From Alphaproteobacteria bacterium (GTDB taxonomy: Bacteria > Pseudomonadota > Alphaproteobacteria > GCA-2731375): a stretch of 54,992 bases of DNA. The notes under the pieces are model-generated. The model was not told the origin of the DNA. It was given only the letters and a program-made list of their open reading frames with translations, and did no database searches. Shown piece by piece: positions 17,204-25,877 of the stretch (positions are counted from its first letter, which is position 1; every line of letters begins with the position of its first letter). The stretch lies in NCBI GenBank assembly GCA_030747035.1, contig JASLLM010000004.1:1-54992 (forward strand), written 5' to 3'. The position numbers were made by a program, and so were the translations under genes.

Positions 17204-19729
17204 ATGAGATTGCCCAGCCGCACAGCCTACCTATTCGCCCTGGCGCGGCTGGTGCTGTTTTGGGAAGCGGCATGGCGGGCGGTTCTGCCCCTGTTGTGTG
17301 TGATCGGCCTGTTCACGGCCCTGGCTTTGCTGGAGCTGCCGGCGCTGCTGCCGGCCTGGGCGCATGTGCTGGGACTGGCCCTGTTTGCGCTGCTAATGGC
17401 CGTGGCCGCATGGGCCGGTTACAAAAACTGGCGGACCCCTGAAGATGGCGCCGCCTTGCGCTGGCTGGAAAACGACAGCGGCCTGAGCCATCGCCCGCTC
17501 GGAACCCTGCGGGATCAACTAGCCAACAGTCACGATGCCGGGGCCGCGGCGCTGTGGCGCGCCCACCGCCGCCGTATGCAGGCGCAGCTTCGCGGCCTGC
17601 GCGTCGGGTTGCCCCGTCCCGGCCTGCCGGCGGCCGATCCCTGGGGCCTGCGCGCCGTGGTATTTCTGCTGCTTGCCATGGGGCTGTTCGTTGGCGGCGC
17701 GGCGGCGCCGCAGCGTCTGGGCCGAGCGTTACAGCCGGACTTCAGCGCTGACGCGGGCGATGTGGCGGAGCTGGAGGCATGGCTGAACCCGCCCGATTAT
17801 ACTGGCCTGCCCCCCGTCAAGCTGGACCCCAAGAGCACCGACGCCCTGCGGGTGCCCCAGGGCAGCACGCTCATGGCGCGGGTCTTCGGCGGCGGCGAAA
17901 CGCCCCGCTTGTTGATCGACGGCGCGGCCACGCCGTTCCTGAAAATCGATGAAAGAAATTTTGAGCTGAGCCAGCTTATCGAGGCCGGACAGCGTTTAAG
18001 CGTCGTCTCCGCCGAACAGTCGATCGCGGATTGGCCCCTCGCCATTATCGTTGATCAGATCCCAACCGTGGAAAGCGATGTGGAACCCTCGGTGACCGTG
18101 CGCCAGGCCGTGCGCCTGTCCTACAAGGCGGCGGACGACTACGGCTTGGCCGCTGTTTGGGCGGAACTGCGCCGCGCCGACGCGGACGATGGCACGGATG
18201 TGAAAAAACCGGGCGACGCAACCGGCAAGGCGGACCCGGCGGCGGCGGAAAATGGCGGAGAGGCGGCGGACGAGACCGTCTTGAAACTGGACTTGCCCAT
18301 CTCTCCTCCCGGTGCGCGGGAAGCCAGGGACAATGGCTACTTCGATCTGACGCCGCATCCCTGGGCCGGTTTGAACGTCACCCTGCGCTATCTTGCCAAG
18401 GATGACAGGGGGCAGACCGGATGGTCGGAAGTGATTGCGTTTCAATTGCCGGAACGGCAGTTCCGCCACCCAGTGGCCCGTGCGGTCGTCGAGCAGCGGC
18501 GTGATTTGAGCCGCCTGCCGGAGCGGCGCTTTCTTGTCGCCATGGCATTGTTCGCCATTGCCTCCGGGCCGGAAACCTACGACAACGATCAGATTGCCTA
18601 TCTCGCCCTTTGGACGGCGGCCCGGCGCCTGCAGCTAAGCCGGGGCGAACCAGCGGCCGAGGTGATGGAGTTGTTGTGGCAGGTTGCCCTGCGTATCGAG
18701 GATGGCGGCATGTCACTGGCCGAACGGGAATTACGTGCGGCCCAGGATGCCTTGATGGCCGCCTTGGCGGAAGGCGCCGAGCAGGCGGAAATCGAACGTC
18801 TGATGGACGAGTTGCAAAGGGCCATGGAAAAATATCTTCAGGCCCTGGCGGAACAGGCCCAGCGCGACAGACAGGCCCAGGGTCCGCAGGCCACGGATCC
18901 CAATGCCCGGTCGGTCGACGCGATGGACCTGCAAAAGATGATGGACCGGATCAGGGAACTGAGCCGCCTGGGCGCCACGGATGCGGCCCGGGAAATGCTG
19001 CGCAAACTGCAGGAGATGCTGGAAAATCTGGAAGCGCAGCGCGCCACCGCGCAACAGCAGGGCGACGGGCCGGGTGAAAAGGCGATGCGGCGATTGGGTG
19101 AATTGCTGCGCAAGCAACAGGAATTGATGGACAAGACCTACCAGCAAACACCGCGCCGCCGCCGCATGCCCTGGGAAAAACGCGATGGTGAAAATGGCGA
19201 GCAAAATTCCGGTGGCGGCCAGGGCAGCAGCCAGAACGGTCCCATGACCTCCGGCAAGCGCGAGGCGATGCGCGGCTTGGCGAACCGCCAGGGCGGTCTG
19301 CGGCAGCGGCTGGGCGATGTCATGCGGCAACTGGGTGCCGGCATGGGCAAGATCCCCAATGCCATGGGCGGTGTCGACCAGGCCATGCGGGAGGCGCAGC
19401 GGGCCTTGCGTTCGGGACGGGGCGGCCAGGCGTTGTCATCGCAGCGCCAGGCCATCGACGGCCTGGCCAACAGCTTCCGCGAGTTGGCGGAGGAAATGAT
19501 GAAGAATGCCCAGGACGACGGCTTGGGGCAATTCAGCGAAAGCCAGGAAGACCCCGCGGGCCGGCCCTTTCAGGGCGGCGGCATGGATACCTCCCGGGTG
19601 ATGGTGCCTGATGACTCGGAACTGGCGCGGGCCCGCCATATCCTTGACGAACTGCGCCGCCGCGCCGGCGAGCGCGCCCGCGCCCGGCTGGAGCGGGACT
19701 ATATCGAACGCCTGTTGGAGCGGTTCTGA
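17204..19729 (+). CDS. TIGR02302 family membrane protein (DUF4175)
   Basis: An 841-residue protein of an alphaproteobacterial family of unknown function. The N-terminal 170 residues hold about three membrane helices (around 12-35, 45-68 and 145-165). A periplasmic-looking beta-rich part with D-Y-T-G-L-P-P follows. Beyond residue 430 there is a long helical, Gln/Met/Arg-rich region with repeats such as M-D-R-I-R-E-L-S and R-L-G-E-L-L-R-K-Q-Q-E-L-M-D, probably coiled coil. An acidic/Ala insert (E-N-G-G-E-A-A-D-E) lies near 350-365. The ATG at 17204 comes four bases after the lysA stop. Position downstream of lysA is usual for the family; an envelope role is likely but unproven. Confidence 0.85.
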   Translation: MRLPSRTAYLFALARLVLFWEAAWRAVLPLLCVIGLFTALALLELPALLPAWAHVLGLALFALLMAVAAWAGYKNWRTPEDGAALRWLENDSGLSHRPLGTLRDQLANSHDAGAAALWRAHRRRMQAQLRGLRVGLPRPGLPAADPWGLRAVVFLLLAMGLFVGGAAAPQRLGRALQPDFSADAGDVAELEAWLNPPDYTGLPPVKLDPKSTDALRVPQGSTLMARVFGGGETPRLLIDGAATPFLKIDERNFELSQLIEAGQRLSVVSAEQSIADWPLAIIVDQIPTVESDVEPSVTVRQAVRLSYKAADDYGLAAVWAELRRADADDGTDVKKPGDATGKADPAAAENGGEAADETVLKLDLPISPPGAREARDNGYFDLTPHPWAGLNVTLRYLAKDDRGQTGWSEVIAFQLPERQFRHPVARAVVEQRRDLSRLPERRFLVAMALFAIASGPETYDNDQIAYLALWTAARRLQLSRGEPAAEVMELLWQVALRIEDGGMSLAERELRAAQDALMAALAEGAEQAEIERLMDELQRAMEKYLQALAEQAQRDRQAQGPQATDPNARSVDAMDLQKMMDRIRELSRLGATDAAREMLRKLQEMLENLEAQRATAQQQGDGPGEKAMRRLGELLRKQQELMDKTYQQTPRRRRMPWEKRDGENGEQNSGGGQGSSQNGPMTSGKREAMRGLANRQGGLRQRLGDVMRQLGAGMGKIPNAMGGVDQAMREAQRALRSGRGGQALSSQRQAIDGLANSFRELAEEMMKNAQDDGLGQFSESQEDPAGRPFQGGGMDTSRVMVPDDSELARARHILDELRRRAGERARARLERDYIERLLERF

Positions 19730-19738
19730 TCCGATGTC

Positions 19739-21373
19739 CTATTTGGCCGGCCTGTTGCGTCCCGGGATTATGATCGGCCAGGGGTCCGGCGTCTTGGGGA
19801 ACGGCACCTCGATCACCGCCGGCACCGATTGCTTGAACGCCGTGGGCAGCACCTTGGCAAGGTCATCGGGCGTCTCCGCGCGATAGGCGGCACAGCCGAA
19901 GCTTTCGGCCATGGCAACAAAATCAGGATTGGTCAGGTCGGAGGCGATGGTGCGTCCGTCATAAAGTTCTTCCTGCATGCGGCGCACATTGCCGAAGGCG
20001 CCGTCGGCGAAAACGATGGCGACGATATTGACGTTGTATTTCACCGCCGTGGCCAGTTCCTGCACGTTGTACATGAAACCGCCGTCACCGTTGATGGAGA
20101 GAACCTGACGGTCCGGATTGGCGATCTTGGCGCCTATGGCCGTGGCCAAACCGCAGCCAAGGGTGCCCTGATAGGCCGAGGTCAAATAGCCGCGCGGGCG
20201 ATACACCGGCATGGCCACGCGGGAGACGTAGCCGACCTGGGTCAGCTCGTCGACGAAGATGCCGTCATCATCCAGGGCTTCGCGGATCACCTTGATCCAG
20301 GACATTTGCGGGCCCAGGCGGTCCAGCAGCATGGCCCGCACTTGGCTCCGCACTTCCAGCATTTCCTCTTCGCGGGAGGCCCGGCTGGGGGCCTGCGTGG
20401 CCACGGCGTTGACCAGGGCCGGCACAATATCCCGGGCATCGCCGACGATGGCGACATCCGGCGCGGCGATGCGCTTGATCTCGACCGGATCGATATCCAC
20501 GTGGATGATTTTCAAATCATCGTCCGTGCCCCAGTTCATGCGCGCCGGCTGCAACCGGCTGCCGACCGCCAGCACAACGTCGGCCTGGGGCCACAGGCGG
20601 TGGCCTTCCAACTGCATCATGGACAGGTAGTTTCGGTTCGACACGCCGCCGCGTCCGGTGCGGTTGGCGATCACCGGGGCCTGCAGCATTTCGGCCAGGG
20701 CCTCCACCGCCTCACCGCTGTCCATGGCGCCGCTGCCGACAAAGATCATCGGCGCCTTGGCGCCGGCCAGCAGCTTGGTGGCCTGGGCCACGGCGTCTTC
20801 ATCCACCGGCGGGCGGGCGTAGTCCCTTACCGCATCCAACAGGTCCACGTTGCAGGTCGCGGCCAGTTGATCCAGGGGCATTTCCACCGCCACGGGCCGG
20901 GGACGGCCCGTGCGCAATTGCCGGAAAGCCTCCGCCATTTTGCCCGGGGCATCGGTTGGATGCTCGATGCGGGCGGCGGACTTGCTCAGGCCGCGAAGGA
21001 TCGACAGTTGATCGGGGATTTCGTGCAGTTGGCCGTAGCCGCGCCCGATGGAAGCGGAAGGGATCTGTCCCGTGACGCACAGCACCGGCACATTGGCGGC
21101 CCAGGATGTGCTTAGTGCGCCGGCGGTGTTCAGAACGCCGGGGCCCGGCACCACGGCAAAGGCGCCGACCTTGCCGGTGGACTGGGCGTAGCCATGGGCC
21201 ATGTAGGCAACGCCCTGTTCATGGCGGCTGTTGATCACCTGGATATTGTTGCCTTCGTCGTGCAGGGCGTTGAAGAACCAATCCAACTGCACACCGGGCA
21301 GGCCGAAAATTGTGTCGACGCCATGGGCGATAATGGATTTTACAAGGGCCTGGCCGCCGGTCATACGGGTCAT
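19739..21373 (-). CDS. Thiamine-diphosphate-binding enzyme, acetolactate-synthase-like
   Basis: A 544-residue ThDP enzyme. The PYR domain starts M-T-G-G-Q-A-L-V-K-S and contains F-G-L-P-G-V-Q and the catalytic Glu in S-R-H-E-Q-G. The PP domain has N-G-D-G-G-F-M-Y-N ending in F-A-D-G-A-F-G-N, the pattern of the single-subunit decarboxylase/ligase group rather than true acetolactate synthase, where N-N is usual. It ends 9 bp from the convergent TIGR02302 gene. Upstream on the same strand, 57 bp away, is the PqqD-like gene, so it may be the last gene of that transcript. Its substrate is unknown. Confidence 0.82.
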   Translation of the reverse strand: MTRMTGGQALVKSIIAHGVDTIFGLPGVQLDWFFNALHDEGNNIQVINSRHEQGVAYMAHGYAQSTGKVGAFAVVPGPGVLNTAGALSTSWAANVPVLCVTGQIPSASIGRGYGQLHEIPDQLSILRGLSKSAARIEHPTDAPGKMAEAFRQLRTGRPRPVAVEMPLDQLAATCNVDLLDAVRDYARPPVDEDAVAQATKLLAGAKAPMIFVGSGAMDSGEAVEALAEMLQAPVIANRTGRGGVSNRNYLSMMQLEGHRLWPQADVVLAVGSRLQPARMNWGTDDDLKIIHVDIDPVEIKRIAAPDVAIVGDARDIVPALVNAVATQAPSRASREEEMLEVRSQVRAMLLDRLGPQMSWIKVIREALDDDGIFVDELTQVGYVSRVAMPVYRPRGYLTSAYQGTLGCGLATAIGAKIANPDRQVLSINGDGGFMYNVQELATAVKYNVNIVAIVFADGAFGNVRRMQEELYDGRTIASDLTNPDFVAMAESFGCAAYRAETPDDLAKVLPTAFKQSVPAVIEVPFPKTPDPWPIIIPGRNRPAK

Positions 21374-21430
21374 GGGATACTCCGGAATTGCGCTATTGAC
21401 CGGCGCAGCCTAGCACGGCTTGCCCCAGTC

Positions 21431-21712
21431 TCAATCGCAGGATTCGATCAGTTCGCCCTGCAACAGGGTGGCCAATGCAGCCGCAAGGTCCCGTTCGAGG
21501 GTGGCCGTGGGAGTTTCGGGAAAAGCGTCCCCGAACAAGGCCAGCAGGTCGGCCGTACTGGCCGGTGCCTCCAAGGCGCGCCAGATCGCCATGGCCATTT
21601 GATCCAGGTGAAAAATATCGCCGCTGTCGCCGGCGATCAAAAACAGTTCGTTCTCGACCGGCGTTTCGTTGATGCCGGGGCGGCGGCGAAAACATGGATT
21701 ACTGGCACTCAT
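21431..21712 (-). CDS. PqqD-like protein (peptide-binding domain)
   Basis: A 93-residue protein with the PqqD fold pattern: R-R-P-G-I-N-E-T-P-V at the start, then D-I-F-H-L-D-Q-M-A-M-A-I-W, followed by a helical part (T-A-D-L-L-A-L-F). PqqD-like domains commonly act as RiPP recognition elements that bind a precursor peptide for a modifying enzyme. Its ATG overlaps the stop of the HprK-like kinase by four bases, so the two are translationally coupled. No radical SAM enzyme lies nearby, so this is not PQQ synthesis. The likely partner is the small Ser-rich protein at 22657-22920 (inference). Confidence 0.75.
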   Translation of the reverse strand: MSASNPCFRRRPGINETPVENELFLIAGDSGDIFHLDQMAMAIWRALEAPASTADLLALFGDAFPETPTATLERDLAAALATLLQGELIESCD

Positions 21713-22608
21713 GGCGCCGCCGGGGCACTGAAACGGGACATCACGGTGTCGGCGGCCTGGAAAGCGGAGGCATAGCGCAGTTGCCAGATTTCGGCGCCCT
21801 GGGCCAGACGCACACAAGCGGATAATTCTCCCTGCTGGGTCAGATGCGGGGCGAAAAGCTGTTCCAGCAGAAGCCGCACCATATCCGGCGAGCGCATTTC
21901 CGTGAGCTCCGGCATCGTGGCGTCAGGGTCGCGCTGGAGGTGCACCAGGGCTCTTATGGGCAGGCTTTCGCCAAACGCCGCCGCCTGCTCTGCTTCAAGC
22001 TGCAGCACCGCCATTTCCGGCCAGGTCAGGATACTGTTTTCCGCCACGAAATCCCGGTACGCCGCATTCGCCTCGGCCGGCAAGGGCAGGCGCAGCTTGG
22101 CTGCGATGGCCAGGGATGAGCCCATGGGCACAGATTTCGAGAAATCGAGGATCAGCCGGTCGTCGGAGAAAAATTTTATGCCCCTGGCGGCCAGCACGGT
22201 GGCAAAGGTGCTTTTGCCGCTCTCGTTATCGCCCAGCAACAACACCAGACCATCGCCGAAGGCCGCGGCGCCGGCGTGGATCGATGTCAGGCCGTCCCCT
22301 TGGGCCACATAGGCGGCGATCAGGGCGCCGATAAGGGCATTGGCGACCGTGTAGCCGTCCTCCAGATCATAGTCGTCAAGCGCCATATGAGGTGATTCGA
22401 TCTGCCAATGGCCCGCCTGGCGCCGGACAGTGATCGCGTCCATGGGCTCGTCTTCAGTGCCGACTTGAGGCGGCAGTATCGGCCACTGCGAGATCAACTG
22501 GAATAGAAATGGGGCTAGCCCTTCGCCGTCGCCGGCGCTCAAACCATTGATCGCGATGCCATGGCGCGGGCCTGCGAGGACAATATTCGCTGATCGCGTG
22601 GTTGCCAC
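21709..22608 (-). CDS. HPr kinase-like P-loop protein
   Basis: A 299-residue protein with an HprK/P-type nucleotide-binding core. The Walker A motif is G-D-N-E-S-G-K-S-T at 126-134. It is followed by K-F-F-S-D-D-R-L-I-L with Asp149-Asp150, matching the catalytic D-D of HPr kinases. H-A-G-A-A-A-F-G-D-G lies just before the P-loop. The N-terminal 90 residues have no clear match. No HPr or PTS gene is near. HprK-like kinases paired with PqqD-like proteins are known as small gene cassettes of unknown role, and HprK relatives phosphorylate Ser in some lasso peptides; I infer that this one modifies serines of the neighbouring small protein. Confidence 0.75.
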   Translation of the reverse strand: MATTRSANIVLAGPRHGIAINGLSAGDGEGLAPFLFQLISQWPILPPQVGTEDEPMDAITVRRQAGHWQIESPHMALDDYDLEDGYTVANALIGALIAAYVAQGDGLTSIHAGAAAFGDGLVLLLGDNESGKSTFATVLAARGIKFFSDDRLILDFSKSVPMGSSLAIAAKLRLPLPAEANAAYRDFVAENSILTWPEMAVLQLEAEQAAAFGESLPIRALVHLQRDPDATMPELTEMRSPDMVRLLLEQLFAPHLTQQGELSACVRLAQGAEIWQLRYASAFQAADTVMSRFSAPAAP

Positions 22609-22656
22609 CCTGTCCTGCCCTTGAAGGCCGGCGCCGTTCCGATCTGGGCGCGGGCG

Positions 22657-22920
22657 CTAGGAGCTGCTACCCCGGCTCTTGCTGCCGCCTCTGCTGCCAC
22701 TGCCCCTGCTGGAGCTCTTGCCGCGGCTCTTGGATTTGCTCTTGCTGCCGCAACTGCCGCCGGGGCAAATGACGGAGGGACGTGCCTTTTTCTTGGCCAA
22801 GGCTTCACCGTCGATATGGGTGATCGTCGGCGCCGCATATGCAACGGCTGCAACCAACCCCAGCCTGGCAAGCGCCTTGCGACGGCTTAGTACAGATACA
22901 TCCTGATTTTCTGTCATCAT
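22657..22920 (-). CDS. Small Ser/Arg/Lys/Gly-rich protein with twin-arginine leader
   Basis: An 87-residue protein I do not recognise as a named family. The first 40 residues are a Tat-type leader: S-R-R-K-A-L-A-R-L-G, a hydrophobic stretch (L-V-A-A-V-A-Y-A-A-P), and a possible peptidase site after G-E-A-L-A. The predicted mature part of about 45 residues starts K-K-K-A-R-P, has one Cys pair (C-P-G-G-S-C), then low-complexity K-S, R-G and S-S-S units, ending S-R-G-S-S-S. It has 16 serines and is strongly basic. GAGG precedes the tandem ATGs at 22920/22917. It lies 48 bp upstream of the HprK-like gene on the same strand. It could be a substrate of that kinase or a RiPP-like precursor; a structural envelope peptide is also possible. 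Confidence 0.72.
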   Translation of the reverse strand: MMTENQDVSVLSRRKALARLGLVAAVAYAAPTITHIDGEALAKKKARPSVICPGGSCGSKSKSKSRGKSSSRGSGSRGGSKSRGSSS

Positions 22921-23038
22921 AATCTGCCTCAACGCGACCGGACAATTGCACCGGACCTGAAACGCGGCGCCATCATCTACACAGACCCAACCCCGTAACT
23001 AAAGTCGTATCTAAAGAGGTTAATATCAAGGAAATTTC

Positions 23039-23767
23039 TTAAGAATTTGGCAATTCCGCCAGGCCGGCAGCCAATAATGCCTGGCCCAGCTTGATGTCAT
23101 CGGGTGCATCCAGATCGAAGCCCTGGGCAAAGGGAATTTCAACGGGCAAGGAGGGGTTGGCAAAGGGTGTTTGCTGTTCAATCGCGGCTAGGCTTCGAAA
23201 CACCAGCAGGTTGCCGAACAGGTAGTGCGGCGGCTTTTTCTGTTTGTTGTGGGCGACGGCCCGTTCCTCGGCAAAACGGAAATCAATATGGCCGTCCTTG
23301 ATGACCCGTTGGTTCAGGGCATGATGGTTGTGCGGGCAGGGCACGACCGTCTGGACCGAACCGGCCTCGGCGTCCGCCAGCAGTGCGTTCACCGCCCAAC
23401 GGATATGTTCCGGCAACAAAAACGGCGAGGTCGGCTGCAACAGGGCGATGCATTCCGCTACCGCGCCTTCCTTGGCTTCGATGTCGGCCAGGAAATCCTC
23501 GATCACCGCGATCACCGGGGTGTCGTCGGCACCCAGATGGATGGGCCGCTCATGCACCTCGACCCGCAGGGTGGCGCAACGGTCTGCGATGTCCTGATGG
23601 TCCGTGCTGCACAACAGCCGGCTGAAACAGCCGGAGGCATTGGCCGCAAGCACCTGAAAATCCATCAGGGGGCGGCCGACAAAGGGCGTCAGGTTCTTCA
23701 TGGGAATTGACTTGGAGCCGCCCCGGGCCGGGATCAGGCCCCAGACCGCGCCGGGGATAATCTTCAT
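23039..23767 (-). CDS. neuA: CMP-nonulosonic acid synthetase (acylneuraminate cytidylyltransferase)
   Basis: A 242-residue nucleotidyltransferase activating a sialic-acid-like sugar with CTP. The N-terminal I-P-A-R-G-G-S-K-S-I signature and K-N-L are clear. L-L-Q-P-T-S-P-F-L and F-D-L-D-A-P-D-D are the usual later motifs. It overlaps the dehydrogenase gene by four bases (ATGA) and is the last gene of the nonulosonate operon. Whether the product is CMP-Neu5Ac, CMP-legionaminate or CMP-pseudaminate cannot be told from sequence. Confidence 0.88.
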   Translation of the reverse strand: MKIIPGAVWGLIPARGGSKSIPMKNLTPFVGRPLMDFQVLAANASGCFSRLLCSTDHQDIADRCATLRVEVHERPIHLGADDTPVIAVIEDFLADIEAKEGAVAECIALLQPTSPFLLPEHIRWAVNALLADAEAGSVQTVVPCPHNHHALNQRVIKDGHIDFRFAEERAVAHNKQKKPPHYLFGNLLVFRSLAAIEQQTPFANPSLPVEIPFAQGFDLDAPDDIKLGQALLAAGLAELPNS

Positions 23768-24729
23768 GTTTTCAAATCCTTGAAGTAATCGATGGCCAGT
23801 TCAATAACCCGGCCCTGGGTTTCCCGCCAGGCATCCTGGGTTGAGCCGGCGATATGCGGCGTCAACAGCACATTGTCATGGCTTTGGGCATGCCGCACCA
23901 GGGGATGTTCAGCGGCCTTGAAATCCAGATCAAATTCGCCGTCCAGGACATCGGCGCCATAGCCGGCAATATGACCCGACTGCAAAGCCCGCAGCAGTGC
24001 CGCTTCGTCCACAAGCTCCGCCCGCGCCGTATTGATAAACAGGCTGCCCGGCTTAAAGCGGTCGATAACCTCGGCGCTGATCAGGCCCTGGGTCTCCGGC
24101 AGCGCGGGCACATGCAGGCTGATCACATCGGCCCAGGCGACCAGGTCCACCAAACTGCCAACCCGTTCGCTCAGGCCATCGGCCTCGACAAAGGGATCAT
24201 GGTAGCGCACCGCCATGTCGAAAGCCGCACCATAGCGGGCCAGCCGCCGGCCCAGGCGGCCATAGCCGATAATGCCCAGCTTCAGGCGCGACAGCATGGC
24301 TGGTGCGCCCCATTCAAAGCGGTTCCAATGGCCCGCCTTGACATGATCGAAGGACCAGGGCGTGCGCCGCAACAGGGCCAGCAACAGGCCCCAGGCATGC
24401 TCCGCCGTCGGCGTGATGGTATCGAGAAAGGCCTGCTCATCCTTTAGCGAGAATACCTCTATTCCCCTCGCCGCCGCCGCCGCCATGTCGATATGCGGTA
24501 CGCCGGTGGTGTTGCTGATGATGGCCCGCAGGTTGGGGCAGCGCGCCATCTTTTCGGATCCGAAATAAAACCCCAAGGGGGCGCAGCAAGCTTCAATACC
24601 AGCCAGGATCTCGTCATTGTCCTGCTCTGGATTATCCAGTTCATGAACCGTGAAGCCGGCCGCCGCCAGAGCCTGGTTCTCGGGCTGCCAGTTCAAGAGC
24701 CGGTAGTAAAGCAGCGCCGGTTTGCCCAT
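23764..24729 (-). CDS. D-2-hydroxyacid dehydrogenase family protein
   Basis: A 321-residue NAD-dependent dehydrogenase of the phosphoglycerate dehydrogenase/formate dehydrogenase-fold family. The Rossmann motif is L-G-I-I-G-Y-G-R-L-G near residues 151-160. The catalytic Arg lies in I-N-T-A-R-A-E-L, the Glu in the following conserved block (D-G-E-F-D type region) and the His in L-T-P-H-I-A-G. It sits inside the operon, overlapping neuC by one base and neuA by four, so it is likely to act on an intermediate or donor of the same sugar pathway. It is not one of the standard nonulosonate steps. Confidence 0.85.
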   Translation of the reverse strand: MGKPALLYYRLLNWQPENQALAAAGFTVHELDNPEQDNDEILAGIEACCAPLGFYFGSEKMARCPNLRAIISNTTGVPHIDMAAAAARGIEVFSLKDEQAFLDTITPTAEHAWGLLLALLRRTPWSFDHVKAGHWNRFEWGAPAMLSRLKLGIIGYGRLGRRLARYGAAFDMAVRYHDPFVEADGLSERVGSLVDLVAWADVISLHVPALPETQGLISAEVIDRFKPGSLFINTARAELVDEAALLRALQSGHIAGYGADVLDGEFDLDFKAAEHPLVRHAQSHDNVLLTPHIAGSTQDAWRETQGRVIELAIDYFKDLKT

Positions 24730-25877
24730 CAGTAGCTCATGCGCTTGTTCAGCATGCGCTCGTCCACGTCGATCTCCGCCAGGGTTTCAGTGATGTGGCG
24801 ATAGGCGGTGCCGTCACCAAATGGTGGCGGCGTTGCGGCCATTGTGTCTTGGAAATCGCCGTCGCCCAGGACCCGGCGAATGGCGCCGGCGACGGCGGCG
24901 GCGTCATAGGGCACGTCGATAACGTTGGCGGCCCGTTCCCGGCCGATCTGACGCTCGCCCACATTGACGGCGCCAAGCTGAAAATACGGTGCCTCGATCA
25001 GGCCGGCGGACGAGTTACCCACCAGGGCGGCGGCAATTTTCTGCAGGCCGATAAAGTCCGGCGCGGGGATGTTCTGATGCACGGACACGCCGGGGCGCCC
25101 GCGGGCGGCTTCCAGGCCGTCGATAATGCCTTCATAGCCTTGGTCGGAGCAGGGATAGACCAGCATGGTGCGCAAGCCGATTTCCGCTACCCCGGCGAGG
25201 GTCGCCTCGATCTGCGTCCGCGATGCCCCGGGCACGGTGGAATCGGAATGCTGCAGCACCAGCAGAAACGGCTCGTCCACCGCCAGGTCGTAGCGACGGC
25301 GCAACTCTTCCTCTGCCGTGGCGCTGCCCAGCAGGATCTGATCGATATGGGTATCGCCCGCCACGTGGATACGCCAGGGTTCCTCGCCCATGCGGCGGAT
25401 GCGCTCGGCGGATTGCTCGGTTGAGGGGAAGTGGATGTGCGAAAGCTTGGTAATGGCGTGACGTACCGGTTCGTCCAGGCTGCCCGATAGATCGCCGCCT
25501 TGAACATGGGCAATGGCGATACGCATGTTGTGGGCCGCGATGCAGGCGGCGAAAACCTCGCCCCGATCGCCGATGACCAGCAGGACATCCGGCGCCAGCC
25601 TGGTCAGCACATCGACGGAGCGTTGCAGGCAAAGGCCGACGGCGCGGGCGCGGTCCTCGTTGCTGTCGCCGGTCTGTTCCATATCGATGGCGGCGGCGAC
25701 GGGAAACTGGTCCTCCACCTCGCGCACGGTACGGCCGAACTGGTCATAGAGATGCTGGTCGGTAACCACCAGGGCCATTTCCAGATCGTCATGCGCCTGA
25801 ATGGCGCGCATTGTCGGGGTCAGGGCGCCAAAGCCCCCTCTTTTTCCCGACCAGACGCAGATCTTTTTGCCGCTCAC
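24729..25877 (-). CDS. neuC: UDP-/GDP-GlcNAc 2-epimerase, hydrolysing (NeuC-like)
   Basis: A 382-residue enzyme that makes the N-acetyl-hexosamine precursor of a nonulosonic acid, releasing the nucleotide. It starts V-S-G-K-K-I-C-V-W-S-G-K-R-G, with the GT-B-like epimerase motifs V-I-G-D-R-G-E-V-F-A and H-V-Q-G-G-D-L-S-G-S-L-D-E. Near the C-terminus lies V-G-N-S-S-A-G-L-I-E-A, the typical nucleotide-binding segment. The GTG start at 25877 overlaps the neuB stop (GTGA); a frame extending into neuB is rejected. NeuC acts on UDP-sugars, LegG on GDP-sugars; which applies here is open. Confidence 0.9.
   Translation of the reverse strand: MSGKKICVWSGKRGGFGALTPTMRAIQAHDDLEMALVVTDQHLYDQFGRTVREVEDQFPVAAAIDMEQTGDSNEDRARAVGLCLQRSVDVLTRLAPDVLLVIGDRGEVFAACIAAHNMRIAIAHVQGGDLSGSLDEPVRHAITKLSHIHFPSTEQSAERIRRMGEEPWRIHVAGDTHIDQILLGSATAEEELRRRYDLAVDEPFLLVLQHSDSTVPGASRTQIEATLAGVAEIGLRTMLVYPCSDQGYEGIIDGLEAARGRPGVSVHQNIPAPDFIGLQKIAAALVGNSSAGLIEAPYFQLGAVNVGERQIGRERAANVIDVPYDAAAVAGAIRRVLGDGDFQDTMAATPPPFGDGTAYRHITETLAEIDVDERMLNKRMSY

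Noticed and set aside
19829-21115. Open frame of 428 codons antisense to the ThDP enzyme
   Set aside because: It has no domain and a composition rich in G, H and R, typical of GC mirror frames; the ThDP enzyme is clear.
21431-21712. PQQ biosynthesis locus because of the PqqD-like gene
   Set aside because: No pqqA, pqqC or pqqE is nearby; the neighbours are a kinase and a small Tat-leader protein.
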